DNA from: JAJCYL01 sp965206015 | GTDB taxonomy: Bacteria; Bacteroidota; Bacteroidia; Cytophagales; Cyclobacteriaceae | Direction: 5' to 3' | Length of the DNA: 64,000 nucleotides | Assembly (NCBI GenBank): GCA_965206015.1 | Contig: CBDBIW010000016.1 | Span: 1,178,001-1,242,000, forward strand | Notes under the pieces: model-generated | What the model saw: the letters and a program-made list of their open reading frames with translations, nothing else | Database searches by the model: none | What the model was told of the DNA's origin: nothing | Made by a program: the position numbers and the translations under genes | In this document: one piece after another, positions 26,479-34,826 of the stretch | Layout of the letters: every line of letters begins with the position of its first letter | How positions within the stretch are numbered: the first letter of the stretch is position 1

Positions 26479-26925
26479 ATGTCAGACTCTCCAAAATATC
26501 AGGCAAAAATGCTAGGACGAATTTTCAGGTTTTGTCTTGGTGTTTATTTTGTAACTGAAGTATGGCCTGTGTTTATGGAAGTCTCTTCGGAAGGCCTTTT
26601 GATTCGCTTGGCGTGGGCACTTGGATTAACCTTGTTCTACATTGCTGTGCATTTATTAATCGTCAGATTCACACCAAATATTGATCGAGTAGTTGGAGCA
26701 ATATTGGCATTCGGACCTTTCTTGGCTGTCTTTTTAATCGGCTATGGTGGTCCGGCAGCAACTGGTGCCCTTACCTTCCTTTCAGTCTCTTTAATCTTGG
26801 CGGCAATACGAGCGGATCCAGGATGTGAAGTAATGTCCATACCTGCAACCATTTTCGGAACTCACACCCATTTAGCATGTCTGCTATTTTCACCTATCGA
26901 TTGGTGTGAAAGGAAGATGCATTAA
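26479..26925 (+). CDS. Small multipass membrane protein of the mercury module
   Basis: A 148-residue protein with about four hydrophobic segments (near residues 12-30, 40-62, 70-88 and 95-110). The C-terminal part holds cysteines (DPGCEVMSIPATIFGTHTHL-AC and DWCERKMH), a possible metal site. It starts one base after the GDCCVxC gene stop, so it belongs to the operon. I do not recognise the family with certainty. Its stop overlaps the start of an island repeat. Confidence 0.6.
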   Translation: MSDSPKYQAKMLGRIFRFCLGVYFVTEVWPVFMEVSSEGLLIRLAWALGLTLFYIAVHLLIVRFTPNIDRVVGAILAFGPFLAVFLIGYGGPAATGALTFLSVSLILAAIRADPGCEVMSIPATIFGTHTHLACLLFSPIDWCERKMH

Positions 26926-26985
26926 CGCACACATTTGCCATTCCCACTGTCCTCCCTCCTGCCAAAAATGTCAAAAGAGTGCTCG
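26925..26985. repeat. Island repeat R2, copy B (imperfect inverted repeat)
   Basis: Starts CGCACACATTTGCCA and ends GTCAAAAGAGTGCTCG, whose complement resembles the start. The same pair of arms frames copies at 34190 and 37636. About 90 nt further on, all three share an AAACTATTAATGC / CCCTGAACC leader into the next TTAACATAAC motif. It begins at the end of the mercury module. Confidence 0.65.
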
Positions 26986-27072
26986 TGTGTTCAAGAAATG
27001 ATGTGACTGCTTCTAAGAGTGAAAAAGGCCTTTACGCTAAACTATTAATGCCAACCCTGAACCGAAGCTATA

Positions 27073-27482
27073 TTAACATAACGCAGGACACTATATAACA
27101 AAGCTGTTATTTATTACTGCTGCGCTGTTTGACGATTAGCTGTCAGCTTAGATTATATAATGATATTATGTTAACCAGCAGAGCTGGACATTGACGCACA
27201 CGTTTCTGATTGACATTTTTTTGTTCAGTGCTTCTAGAAGGTTGTTATATAATTAGACGTTATATTAAATAGCCGCTCGGCCAGCGCACATTCCATCGCT
27301 CGGCCGTTCCCTGACCAAACGGCTATTAATAGTTTTCCCACCCGCTTTCAGGCTAAAGCCTGATGACCTACCCAAATGCAAGAGAATCTCAGGCCAAGCT
27401 TGTCATTCAAAATTTCGTTATTCGGGTAATTTTTCAAATACGCCATTCTCAGCGATTAGGATTTTGCCTGTGATACACTTGC
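27073..27482. repeat. Long island repeat R1, copy B
   Basis: Nearly identical to copy C (34369-34787) and close to copy A. It begins TTAACATAACGCAGGACA, with the palindrome arms (TATATAAC ... GATTATATAATG ... TTATGTTAACC) and the second hairpin (AATAGCCGCTCGGCCAG / CTGACCAAACGGCTATT). It ends at GATACACTTGC, just before the small gene at 27500. Confidence 0.8.
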
Positions 27483-27499
27483 TTGCCAGTGCTTTGTTT

Positions 27500-27865
27500 T
27501 CAAGCCGATCTTCTTTCAGCTAAATATTCTTCAAATGGTACGGGTTCTATGTCTTGCAAATTGACTGTAACGAATTGAGTACCATCTTCAGTCAATTCAC
27601 CAACTTTTGTAAAGGGTCCCCAAGCTGCAAATTTCATAAATAGACGATTTACGAAATGTTGTGATTCATGCCATCCCAATTCTGTTCCTTGGACAAAATG
27701 ATTTTTTGCCATTGGTATGTTATCCGGATATTGAGAAGCTGTAGTCAGCATAATTCCAATGAAGTCACTTCGTTCATCAAAATCAGTCCAGACTAAAATA
27801 TAATGATATCCCTCATGTCTTCTGCTTCGAGTAGCTCTTACAACATGTCCTTTTGAATGATCCAT
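27500..27865 (-). CDS. Conserved hypothetical protein, lone cargo between repeats
   Basis: A 121-residue soluble protein rich in aromatic residues: HYILVWTDFDERSDFIGIML, then TTASQYPDNIPMAKNHFV and FMKFAAWGPFTKVGELTEDG. No signal or membrane segment. The compact N-terminal part (a strand-rich HYILVWTD...FIGIMLT) faintly recalls small toxin-like or nucleic-acid-binding beta barrels, but I cannot assign a family. It is the only gene between R1 copy B and R3 copy B, on the strand opposite to the mercury module. Confidence 0.55.
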   Translation of the reverse strand: MDHSKGHVVRATRSRRHEGYHYILVWTDFDERSDFIGIMLTTASQYPDNIPMAKNHFVQGTELGWHESQHFVNRLFMKFAAWGPFTKVGELTEDGTQFVTVNLQDIEPVPFEEYLAERRSA

Positions 27866-27892
27866 TTCTGCTTATCTAATAAGTCGCTCAAG

Positions 27893-28005
27893 CCACTGGG
27901 CTCATACTTTTTCATTGATGAAAAGTAAACAAAAAATCTAGGCAAAATAATCGCTCCCAACACACCACCAACCGCACCCCCGGTATTTTGCCTTGCCAGC
28001 CCGCC
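27893..28005. repeat. Island repeat R3, copy B
   Basis: Matches 25031-25153: GTCGCTCAAGCC, the ACTTTTTCAT-TG-ATGAAAAGT hairpin, AAAAAATCTAGGCAAAATAA, and CAGCCCGCC at the end. It is followed at 28028-28037 by TTAACATAAT, the same motif that borders the mercury module. Confidence 0.75.
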
Positions 28006-28013
28006 TCGATGGG

Positions 28014-28242
28014 TTAATAGGTTCTGCTTAACATAATATTGTCGTTCAGATTTAACAATATCACAACAACACCTTTTCTCAGGCTTACCGCATAGAAGAC
28101 TATTTTGTCTCTATACTGTCCATTATAGTGTTTGCTGAACGTATTGTTCACCTTGATAACCTCTCTCAGATTCGTAGAATCGCTGATTTTGTATTTCAGC
28201 CAAACTGATTTCAAGGATCGAGGTTAATTCTTTGACATCCAT
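28014..28242 (-). pseudogene. Small frameshifted remnant downstream of druA-like gene
   Basis: From ATG 28242 the frame reads MDVKELTSILEISLAEIQNQ, then RFYESERGYQGEQYVQQ and stops. An overlapping frame then gives NGQYRDKIVFYAVSLRKGVV with a hydrophobic end. The ERGYQGE motif occurs at the N-terminus of small proteins near restriction or defence genes. The two frames look like one gene broken by a frameshift near 28125, but this is uncertain. Confidence 0.35.
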
Positions 28243-28256
28243 CGTGTTTTGACAAT

Positions 28257-29477
28257 TTATATTTCAAAATCTGCGGTAACAAAGTCTGTCACTCTTCTAA
28301 ATACTTCTGGATTTCTTTTTCTCATATCAAGCCAGCGTATTTTCCAATGATTAACGAGTTGATTTTTAGTATAGTGATAGTACACTGGTTTATTTGATCG
28401 CCCATTAAGTACATCATCATAATTCTTAGCTAGCGGAACAAAATAAATATTTCGCTTAAACGAGTGTCTTAATAAAAAGTCTGGATCAAATCCCGCAAGT
28501 TCTCCAGCACTTCTTATTATTCTCATAACCCAACTTGGGCCATCACCAAAATTGTTATTTACTTGTATGCCTTTTTCTCGTAAAAGCTCAACCATCGTCC
28601 CGATAGTTTGGTCAGAAAGGTGAAGTGAACCAAATCCTTTTGTTTTGCCTATTTCTTGATATAGACTTCTTCCATCAATACTCAGACGATTATACTGAGA
28701 ACTTTTCCCGTATAGGCTTGTTGTGAAAATACCAATTAACTTATCTGAAGTTCGTTTTTCAATAAGAGTGATTTTGTCGTTGTACTTGTCACGATAGATT
28801 TTTCTTATTTCGTCAGACGCCAATAAATACGAAATAAGCTTCCCTCCTAATAAATGATTATATGGTGGCATAGCTCCTATCACATAAGCATCCATTGTGT
28901 AGATAAGATTTTTTGTTCTAATTTTCTTATCCCAGCCAATAAATTCGTCTCTTTCAGGAATATGGATAATGGGGCTTCCAAGTGCTGCAATCCCTATTAC
29001 AGGCTTATGGGGCAAGCCCTTATCTCTTATTAATAGCTTGATTCTGCGTCCAACATATTCACTATATGGTGAGGACCAATAATATCTGAAAATTCTGAAT
29101 AGGTCATGTTGCTTTTGGTTTTCGCACACTTCTATAACAGGCTTGATGCTGGAATGTAGAACCTCCCATCCACAAGCCAGATTCAATCTTGCGTTTTTTA
29201 TATGTTTGTCAATCCAGTCCCTCTTAGAGTTGATGATTTCTTGTCTCTTTAAGGACATTGCTGCCTTAATTGATTCCTTATCATAACTATCTGGAGGTAC
29301 TACAATTAATTTGTCATTATTTAATTCAATGTTCCAATTAAGGCTCCATAAGTCTCTAATAATAAGTAACTTAACTATTTGTTCTAAAGACTTACCCTCT
29401 GTAGAAAATTCAATTTTCTGACCTTGATCCTGGTCAGTATTTAGATTTAGTAAATTACTTTCAAAGGTCAAACTCAT
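28257..29477 (-). CDS. DruA-family (DUF4338) predicted anti-phage protein
   Basis: A 406-residue cytosolic protein. Residues about 130-345 match the DruA/DUF4338 family of Druantia defence systems: DLFRIFRYYWSSPYSEYVGR, PVIGIAALGSPIIHIPERDE followed by FIGW, GGKLISYLLASDEIRKIYR, then TTSLYGKSSQYNRL and KTKGFGSLHLSD. It overlaps the HerA-type gene by four bases. The large helicase DruE that defines known Druantia systems is absent; the neighbours are a HerA-type ATPase and a NurA-like nuclease. DruA's biochemical activity is not established. Codon use is more AT-rich than in core genes, consistent with transfer. Confidence 0.82.
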   Translation of the reverse strand: MSLTFESNLLNLNTDQDQGQKIEFSTEGKSLEQIVKLLIIRDLWSLNWNIELNNDKLIVVPPDSYDKESIKAAMSLKRQEIINSKRDWIDKHIKNARLNLACGWEVLHSSIKPVIEVCENQKQHDLFRIFRYYWSSPYSEYVGRRIKLLIRDKGLPHKPVIGIAALGSPIIHIPERDEFIGWDKKIRTKNLIYTMDAYVIGAMPPYNHLLGGKLISYLLASDEIRKIYRDKYNDKITLIEKRTSDKLIGIFTTSLYGKSSQYNRLSIDGRSLYQEIGKTKGFGSLHLSDQTIGTMVELLREKGIQVNNNFGDGPSWVMRIIRSAGELAGFDPDFLLRHSFKRNIYFVPLAKNYDDVLNGRSNKPVYYHYTKNQLVNHWKIRWLDMRKRNPEVFRRVTDFVTADFEI

Positions 29478-31528
29478 AAATCTTCAATTACTTTAGGCCA
29501 ATTTTCTCGAGGGGCGCAGAGAAAATTGACTCTCCCCTTCCCTTGTTTGTCGCCTTCTCTGACTACTGGCCTTATTCCCAAAAGTGTTTCCAGAATTATT
29601 GGTTTAAGCTGATTTTCATTTCTTATTTCATCCTCAAATTCCTCCTGCTCTTTGATTTCTTTTAGCAGCATGAATAAATGGCCATCATAAATCCCAAGCA
29701 ATCCTTCCTCATCAAACTCATGAAGTCTTACATTGAGCCCATTGATTTTATCCTTCAAGGCGTTAGCTAAATCCTTATCTCTCTTTTCAGATTTTTTGCG
29801 AATCTCCGTTGCGGCTGATTTTTCGAATGGATCGGTGCGAGATTTATCAACTTTCTTTTCATACAAACCTTCAAAACTTTTAATTCTAGCAGGCAAAACG
29901 AAAGGTTGTTTCGGAGCACTCCACATGTAACAATTTCCTGGAATTGGCTCACCAATTAAATGGGCAAGGATATCATGAGAATAGTGAGAGTTATACCTTC
30001 CCAAGGTACTTGCATCACCTTCTGATAAAAGATGAAAACAAAACCAGTTGTCAGCCTGACTTAATAATTCTGATGACATTGATCCAGGTTGCTGGGTAAC
30101 GAGTATTGCACCAAGGTCATATTTTCTTCCCTCTTTTACCCATTCAACAAATGGACTAGTTTCTTCTAATCTTTTTCCTAAAACGCTCTGTGCCTCTTCT
30201 ATTATTGATATTACAGGAATTGGCGATTCACCTGTAAAGTTTTCTTGATTGTAGTTGAATATTCTTCTCATTAACAATCCAGCAACGTTATATCCAGCTC
30301 CAGAACTCAACATACTTATATCCACTACTACGCAGTTTCCTTCCCTTAATGCCTGTATCGTTCCATTTAGCAATTGACTGTTTGGATCATGTAAATGATT
30401 AACCACATTGTTCATGTTGCTTTTTGCTGCCAAAATCTCAGCTCTTGCGTCATTTACATTTTGGTATCCAAGTATTCTTCCGACTTCTCCATCATCTGCA
30501 TTGAGTCCATCGCGTGCGACCAAATCGACAAGTTGTCTCCATCCAGTCAGATCTAGTGATTTCAACTTGATTACGTTTTGTTGATTTTGCCTTTCAGGAG
30601 AAATAGAAATTCCAATTACATCTCTGGCGGGTAAGTCTCGAATGTCAATTCTAACATTACCAGCCTTCCAACTATCATAATATGGACTTGGAGCTGGTCT
30701 GCTTGTGAAAACAACCAAATTCTCTTGAAGTTGTGGTACATCTGCCAGTCCTGGTCTATCATTAAAATCTGGCCAAAAGTATTCACCATCGGCATCAAAA
30801 ATTAGTACGCCAACATTCCTTCCCCTGCTTGTCTCTGGCTTACCATTTCTATACAATTCAGCAACTAGAAACTTAATTAGGTTTGATTTACCATAACCTG
30901 CTCTGGCAAATACAACGGATCTACGTGACACCAAATTGTTAATATTAAATGTCACCTTTAAATCAGGATAAATGTGTTTTAAAACAGATTGCTCATCTCC
31001 TTCCTCTCCGGAAAAGATAAATTCACCAAGAGCATAATGCCCTAACTCTGTTTCACCTTTATTAAGCCTGCAAAGTGCTTCAAGCACCTCATCACTAGGA
31101 AGTGCTACTTTGGCACCAAGATGAGGAAGTCTTCTTTGAGAGGGAACGAAAACTATTTTCTCAACAGCCTTTCCCGAAACTTCCACATTTGCATTTTTCA
31201 CCGCTCCCAGAAGTTTTATATGAACCCTATATTTGAGCTTGGATTTTTTTAGATCTTCTGGTATCTCTGTCTCCCTTTCTTGCATCGTATTCACATAGTC
31301 TTCACCCTCAGTTGACGCAAGTAAACCACTAGGAACAAATTTGGTGATACGGCCTAGTGATGCTTCTTCAGTTGTTGCAAGTTGAATCAGTAAAAACTGT
31401 CCCAATTGTGGACGATCCTGCATTTCTGCATTGTATGGTGCAACAATTTCAGCTGCGAACTCAAAGCCTTTTTCACTGAACCCTTTAAAGGTTCCCATCA
31501 ATTTTGATTTGGAGAATAATTCAGGCAT
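29474..31528 (-). CDS. HerA-type (DUF87) hexameric DNA translocase
   Basis: A 684-residue ATPase of the HerA/FtsK group. An N-terminal HAS-barrel-like domain (about residues 1-150) precedes the RecA-type core. The Walker A motif is ARAGYGKS (208-215), with Ala where Gly is usual; Walker B is VISIIEEAQ near residue 440, followed by RKYDLGAILVTQQPGS, a typical HerA sensor region. A charged helical segment (about 540-630) lies toward the end. HerA proteins pump DNA and pair with nucleases such as NurA. It overlaps the NurA-like gene by eight bases and the DruA-like gene by four, so the three are coupled. Confidence 0.87.
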   Translation of the reverse strand: MPELFSKSKLMGTFKGFSEKGFEFAAEIVAPYNAEMQDRPQLGQFLLIQLATTEEASLGRITKFVPSGLLASTEGEDYVNTMQERETEIPEDLKKSKLKYRVHIKLLGAVKNANVEVSGKAVEKIVFVPSQRRLPHLGAKVALPSDEVLEALCRLNKGETELGHYALGEFIFSGEEGDEQSVLKHIYPDLKVTFNINNLVSRRSVVFARAGYGKSNLIKFLVAELYRNGKPETSRGRNVGVLIFDADGEYFWPDFNDRPGLADVPQLQENLVVFTSRPAPSPYYDSWKAGNVRIDIRDLPARDVIGISISPERQNQQNVIKLKSLDLTGWRQLVDLVARDGLNADDGEVGRILGYQNVNDARAEILAAKSNMNNVVNHLHDPNSQLLNGTIQALREGNCVVVDISMLSSGAGYNVAGLLMRRIFNYNQENFTGESPIPVISIIEEAQSVLGKRLEETSPFVEWVKEGRKYDLGAILVTQQPGSMSSELLSQADNWFCFHLLSEGDASTLGRYNSHYSHDILAHLIGEPIPGNCYMWSAPKQPFVLPARIKSFEGLYEKKVDKSRTDPFEKSAATEIRKKSEKRDKDLANALKDKINGLNVRLHEFDEEGLLGIYDGHLFMLLKEIKEQEEFEDEIRNENQLKPIILETLLGIRPVVREGDKQGKGRVNFLCAPRENWPKVIEDL

Positions 31529-32678
31529 TTCGGTATCTTATGTTCGTTAGATTCTTTCCAAGGTGTTTAATCCTCAATATTTTTTCTTTCTCTTCATTCG
31601 AGAGATTTTGTGTTACTCCTTGATACAATATGTCTTGAAGAACAGACAGTTCTAGGCCGCTTACTTTGGCAAAATCATGTGCTTTCTGGACACACATGGG
31701 AAAATCAGGAATTGGAAAACCAAGTTGAGCGTCTTCGGTGAGTTGCCCCAAAATCTTGTCTGCTTGATCTACTTGCCAGTCCGCAATGTCTACAGGCCAA
31801 ACAGGGTCGTAAGGCCTATTGCCAAATTTGACCAAGAAAAGTTTACCCATTGCCTGATATCGATGTTGACCCTTTTCATCTGGTACGCTATCTTCAAGCG
31901 TATCTAGCCAGGTGTGGTCAAAATTGTAACAGTCTTCTGCAATATGATCCGGTACTTTAACGTAACAAGGAAATGGTTTGTAAAGAGCTCCCTCTAGTTC
32001 CAAGGCCACCGCTAACCGGCTCAGAACTGCACTTTGTTTGGCAACTCCTACAATTGATACAGAGACATTGTCCTCTTTATGTTTTTTTTGTGCCTCTCTA
32101 ATTAGACGATCAATTTCAGGGAACACCGTCAACTTAAATGACCTTGTTCTAAGCATACCTTCTCTGACAATTATTGTATCAGACCCCCACTCTCTATACT
32201 TCAGAAGGTCATATAGAACTGCCCATTCTACGATATCTCTGTAAATCCTGACAGCCCCCGTACTCTTACCAGGCTCGCCAATCCCTTTCAATAAATATGA
32301 TAAGTCAAGAACACTCATCCCAAGGTCTTTGCAAAGTCTTTGTAATGGCTTTACCAGCAAGGGGCTACTCTCATTCAACCGATCATCAAATATCGATTCG
32401 GTCGAGCTTCCTGCAATAGCATCAAGAGCACACTGATTCCCCCTTGAATCAACAACCCTTACTAATTCAATTACTGATGGGTTAAAATAAAGTCGATTAT
32501 CACCTCCATCTGCAGAAACAAATGATACAGCGTTTACTGAATATTTCCGAATAGGTTTCAGATTTCCCTTAAGCTCCCGTGCATATTTTCTGAATTTCTC
32601 AAACACCGGATCTTCATTCTTATAAGCTTCAAGAATTCTATTTTTTATTTCCTTAAAATTATTCCCTGCTAACGCCAT
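31521..32678 (-). CDS. NurA-domain nuclease
   Basis: A 385-residue protein with NurA nuclease landmarks: an acidic loop ADGGDNR (D57), IIVREGMLRTRSF near residues 166-178 (usually RDG; Glu here), and GVAKQSAVLSR near 212-222, then YDPVWPVDI near the C-terminus. NurA is a Mn-dependent 5'-3' exonuclease and endonuclease that works with the HerA translocase. The gene directly precedes the HerA-type gene. The Asp-to-Glu change in the second motif may keep activity. Family call is from motif order; overall similarity to archaeal NurA is low. Confidence 0.72.
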   Translation of the reverse strand: MALAGNNFKEIKNRILEAYKNEDPVFEKFRKYARELKGNLKPIRKYSVNAVSFVSADGGDNRLYFNPSVIELVRVVDSRGNQCALDAIAGSSTESIFDDRLNESSPLLVKPLQRLCKDLGMSVLDLSYLLKGIGEPGKSTGAVRIYRDIVEWAVLYDLLKYREWGSDTIIVREGMLRTRSFKLTVFPEIDRLIREAQKKHKEDNVSVSIVGVAKQSAVLSRLAVALELEGALYKPFPCYVKVPDHIAEDCYNFDHTWLDTLEDSVPDEKGQHRYQAMGKLFLVKFGNRPYDPVWPVDIADWQVDQADKILGQLTEDAQLGFPIPDFPMCVQKAHDFAKVSGLELSVLQDILYQGVTQNLSNEEKEKILRIKHLGKNLTNIRYRNA

Positions 32679-32681
32679 GAT

Positions 32682-33779
32682 TTAGTCCATTGCTATATCA
32701 AGCTTGACCTTCATATCATTGTACCTATTTTGAGGAATCATTCCATCATGCTGAAGTCTTCCAATTAAAATAGCGGAGTGTATTTCAATTTCACTGGCAA
32801 ATTTGAGAATGCCATTTGGGCTAAAATTTCTCCTAAGTTTAAAGTTCTCATACAATTGAGTCGGAATAAGAAATTCAGAAGCAAATTCATCTGCCTCCTT
32901 TTCTTTGTCCAGACTTTCAATCCCATCTTCGGTTCCCTCTAAGAAATACTCTTTTTTTCCATGTAAGAGAACGTGACCTGCCTCATGAAAAAAGGTAAAC
33001 CAAAAACGGTCATTATATTTACCTTTAAGGCTTAATTGAATTAAAGGTTTTCCTCCTACCCATCGAACAGCACCGCTAATTGTGGCTTTCGAGATCATGG
33101 GCGTGAAGATTATATTTACTCCTGCTTCATGACATAATCTTTTCAACTCTTTCTTAATAATTCCACTTTTTTTACGAGTAAGCCTTCTTATCTCTTGAAG
33201 ATTACGCTTGAATACCTTTTGATCATAATTTGGGATTTCGGACTTTGTTGCAAGAATTTCTCCGTGTCTTAACCATGCTGCTATAGCAGCATTCTCATTA
33301 GTGAATGATAGGGAAATTCTGAATGCAGCTTTCGGTTGATTTTGCAACCAAATTGATTTCCAACTCACAACTGAAGCCACACCAAAAAACCTTAGAACTT
33401 CATTCAATTGATCGACCTTATTCTTATATGTTTGAATCCAGCCATATTTTTTCATTTGATTTAATGGCAGAGCATCCAGCCAAGCAATTGATTCTTCCAA
33501 ATGATCCTTTTCTCGTACTCTTGCCAAATACTCTTGATAGTATGCTTCTCTTTGAATCCAAAAGTTCGCAGGAATTCCTAGTACCTTTTCTAACTGAAGA
33601 GCTGTTTGAGGAGTAATTGCATTTTTCCCCTTTACAATTTCATTAATTGTTTTTTCAGGACGACTCATTCTTTCAGCAAGCTCCTTTTGTCTCATGCCTC
33701 GTTCTTCCAATGCATCAAGCAATGTTTCCCCAGGAGGGCTGACATAATCCGGTAGATACTGATTTATGCTATTTGCCAT
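32682..33779 (-). CDS. XRE HTH protein with ImmA/IrrE metallopeptidase domain
   Basis: A 365-residue regulator-protease. An XRE helix-turn-helix occupies about residues 15-75 (MRQKELAERMSRPEKTINEI), resembling HigA antitoxins; the ImmA/IrrE peptidase domain has HEAGH at 265-269 and a downstream glutamate in KEKEADEFASEFLIP. Such proteins cleave repressors or act as antitoxins and are frequent in defence islands. The start at 33779 (MANSINQYL) was preferred to 33797. It precedes the NurA-like gene by three bases and overlaps the end of a HigB-like toxin gene, so it may control the whole module. Confidence 0.85.
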   Translation of the reverse strand: MANSINQYLPDYVSPPGETLLDALEERGMRQKELAERMSRPEKTINEIVKGKNAITPQTALQLEKVLGIPANFWIQREAYYQEYLARVREKDHLEESIAWLDALPLNQMKKYGWIQTYKNKVDQLNEVLRFFGVASVVSWKSIWLQNQPKAAFRISLSFTNENAAIAAWLRHGEILATKSEIPNYDQKVFKRNLQEIRRLTRKKSGIIKKELKRLCHEAGVNIIFTPMISKATISGAVRWVGGKPLIQLSLKGKYNDRFWFTFFHEAGHVLLHGKKEYFLEGTEDGIESLDKEKEADEFASEFLIPTQLYENFKLRRNFSPNGILKFASEIEIHSAILIGRLQHDGMIPQNRYNDMKVKLDIAMD

Positions 33780-34107
33780 GATAATCAATAATTTCAATAA
33801 TGCTTATACTCGTCACCAATTCCCAAATCAAACCTCCATCCTCATTAATTGGCAATGGGTTATGATTTGGTCTAAATACCAATCTTTTTGGTTCTTCGAC
33901 ATGAACCGCTAATTGTCCTTTTCTGTCTTCCCTGAGCTCATGATATTTCCCAGGTAAAAGTTTCACCTAACTAAGATTCTGAGCAGCTCTCATATCATCT
34001 ATTCTTTTGCGAATGATCTTAGCTCCAATTTGCCCATACGTTTTCTGTAGAGACTTCTGATTATTTATAATCTTTTTAAGTTTTCTATCATCGAACGTTA
34101 TGTCCAT
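33769..34107 (-). pseudogene. HigB/RelE-like toxin gene interrupted by an amber codon
   Basis: From ATG 34107 the frame encodes MDITFDDRKLKKIINNQKS, then RKRIDDMRAAQNLS, then TAG (33967-33969), and continues in the same frame with KLLPGKYHELREDRKGQLAV, EEPKRLVFRPNHNPLP and SIIEIIDYHGK. This matches a 110-residue RelE/HigB plasmid-maintenance toxin with one sense codon, probably CAG, changed to TAG. A GTG directly after the stop could start a C-terminal fragment of 65 residues. The HTH-ImmA gene follows with an 11-bp overlap. The toxin is probably inactive. Confidence 0.8.
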
Positions 34108-34189
34108 TTACATTTTTATTAACACTAAACATTAATTATTTGTCGCAAACATACTACTATTTTGTGTAATTACAATTGCCGAAAAAACC

Positions 34190-34282
34190 GCACACATTTG
34201 CCACTCTCCTCCACTCCTGGCCTATATCTCTCACTGCGGCATGGTGATTCCTCACTCGAGAGGAGTGGCAAAAGAGTGCTCG
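34190..34282. repeat. Island repeat R2, copy C
   Basis: GCACACATTTGCCACTC at the left and GAGTGGCAAAAGAGTGC at the right form an imperfect 17-bp inverted repeat (three mismatches) around a spacer with CTCACTGCGGCATG. The same elements occur at 37636-37729. Confidence 0.75.
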
Positions 34283-34368
34283 TTACTACCAAGAAATAAA
34301 GTGACTGCTTATAAGGACGAAAAAGGCCTTCCCTCAACTATTAATCCCACCCCTGAACCGAAGCTATA

Positions 34369-34787
34369 TTAACATAACGCAGAGACATTATATAACAAAG
34401 CTGTTATTTATTACTGCTGCGCTGTTTGACGATTAGCTGTCAGCTTAGATTATATAATGATATTATGTTAACCAGCAGAGCTGGACATTGACGCACACGT
34501 TTCTGATTGACATTTTTTTGTTCAGTGCTTCTAGAAGGTTGTTATATAATTAGACGTTATATTAAATAGCCGCTCGGCCAGCGCACAAACCCTGCGCTCT
34601 GAAGTGCCCTGACCAAACGGCTATTAATAGTTTTCCCACCCGCTTTCAGGCTAAGGCCTGATGACCAGCCCAAATGCAAGAGAATCTCAGGCCAAGCTTA
34701 TCGTTCAAAATTTCGTTATTCGGGTAATTGTTCAAATACGCCATTCTCACAGCGATTAGGATTTTGCCTGTGATACACTTGCAGGCC
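34369..34787. repeat. Long island repeat R1, copy C
   Basis: About 420 bp almost identical to copy B. It starts TTAACATAACGCAGAGACA, contains the CATTATATAA / TTATATAATG arms and the AATAGCCGCTCGGCCAG / CTGACCAAACGGCTATT hairpin, and ends GATACACTTGCAGGCC. A TTAACATAAC motif at 34818-34827 then touches the stop codon of the restriction gene. It separates the NurA/HerA/DruA module from the restriction-modification module. Confidence 0.8.
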
Positions 34788-34826
34788 AAAGCCCGCTTGG
34801 ATGCAGTTAGATTCTACTTAACATAA

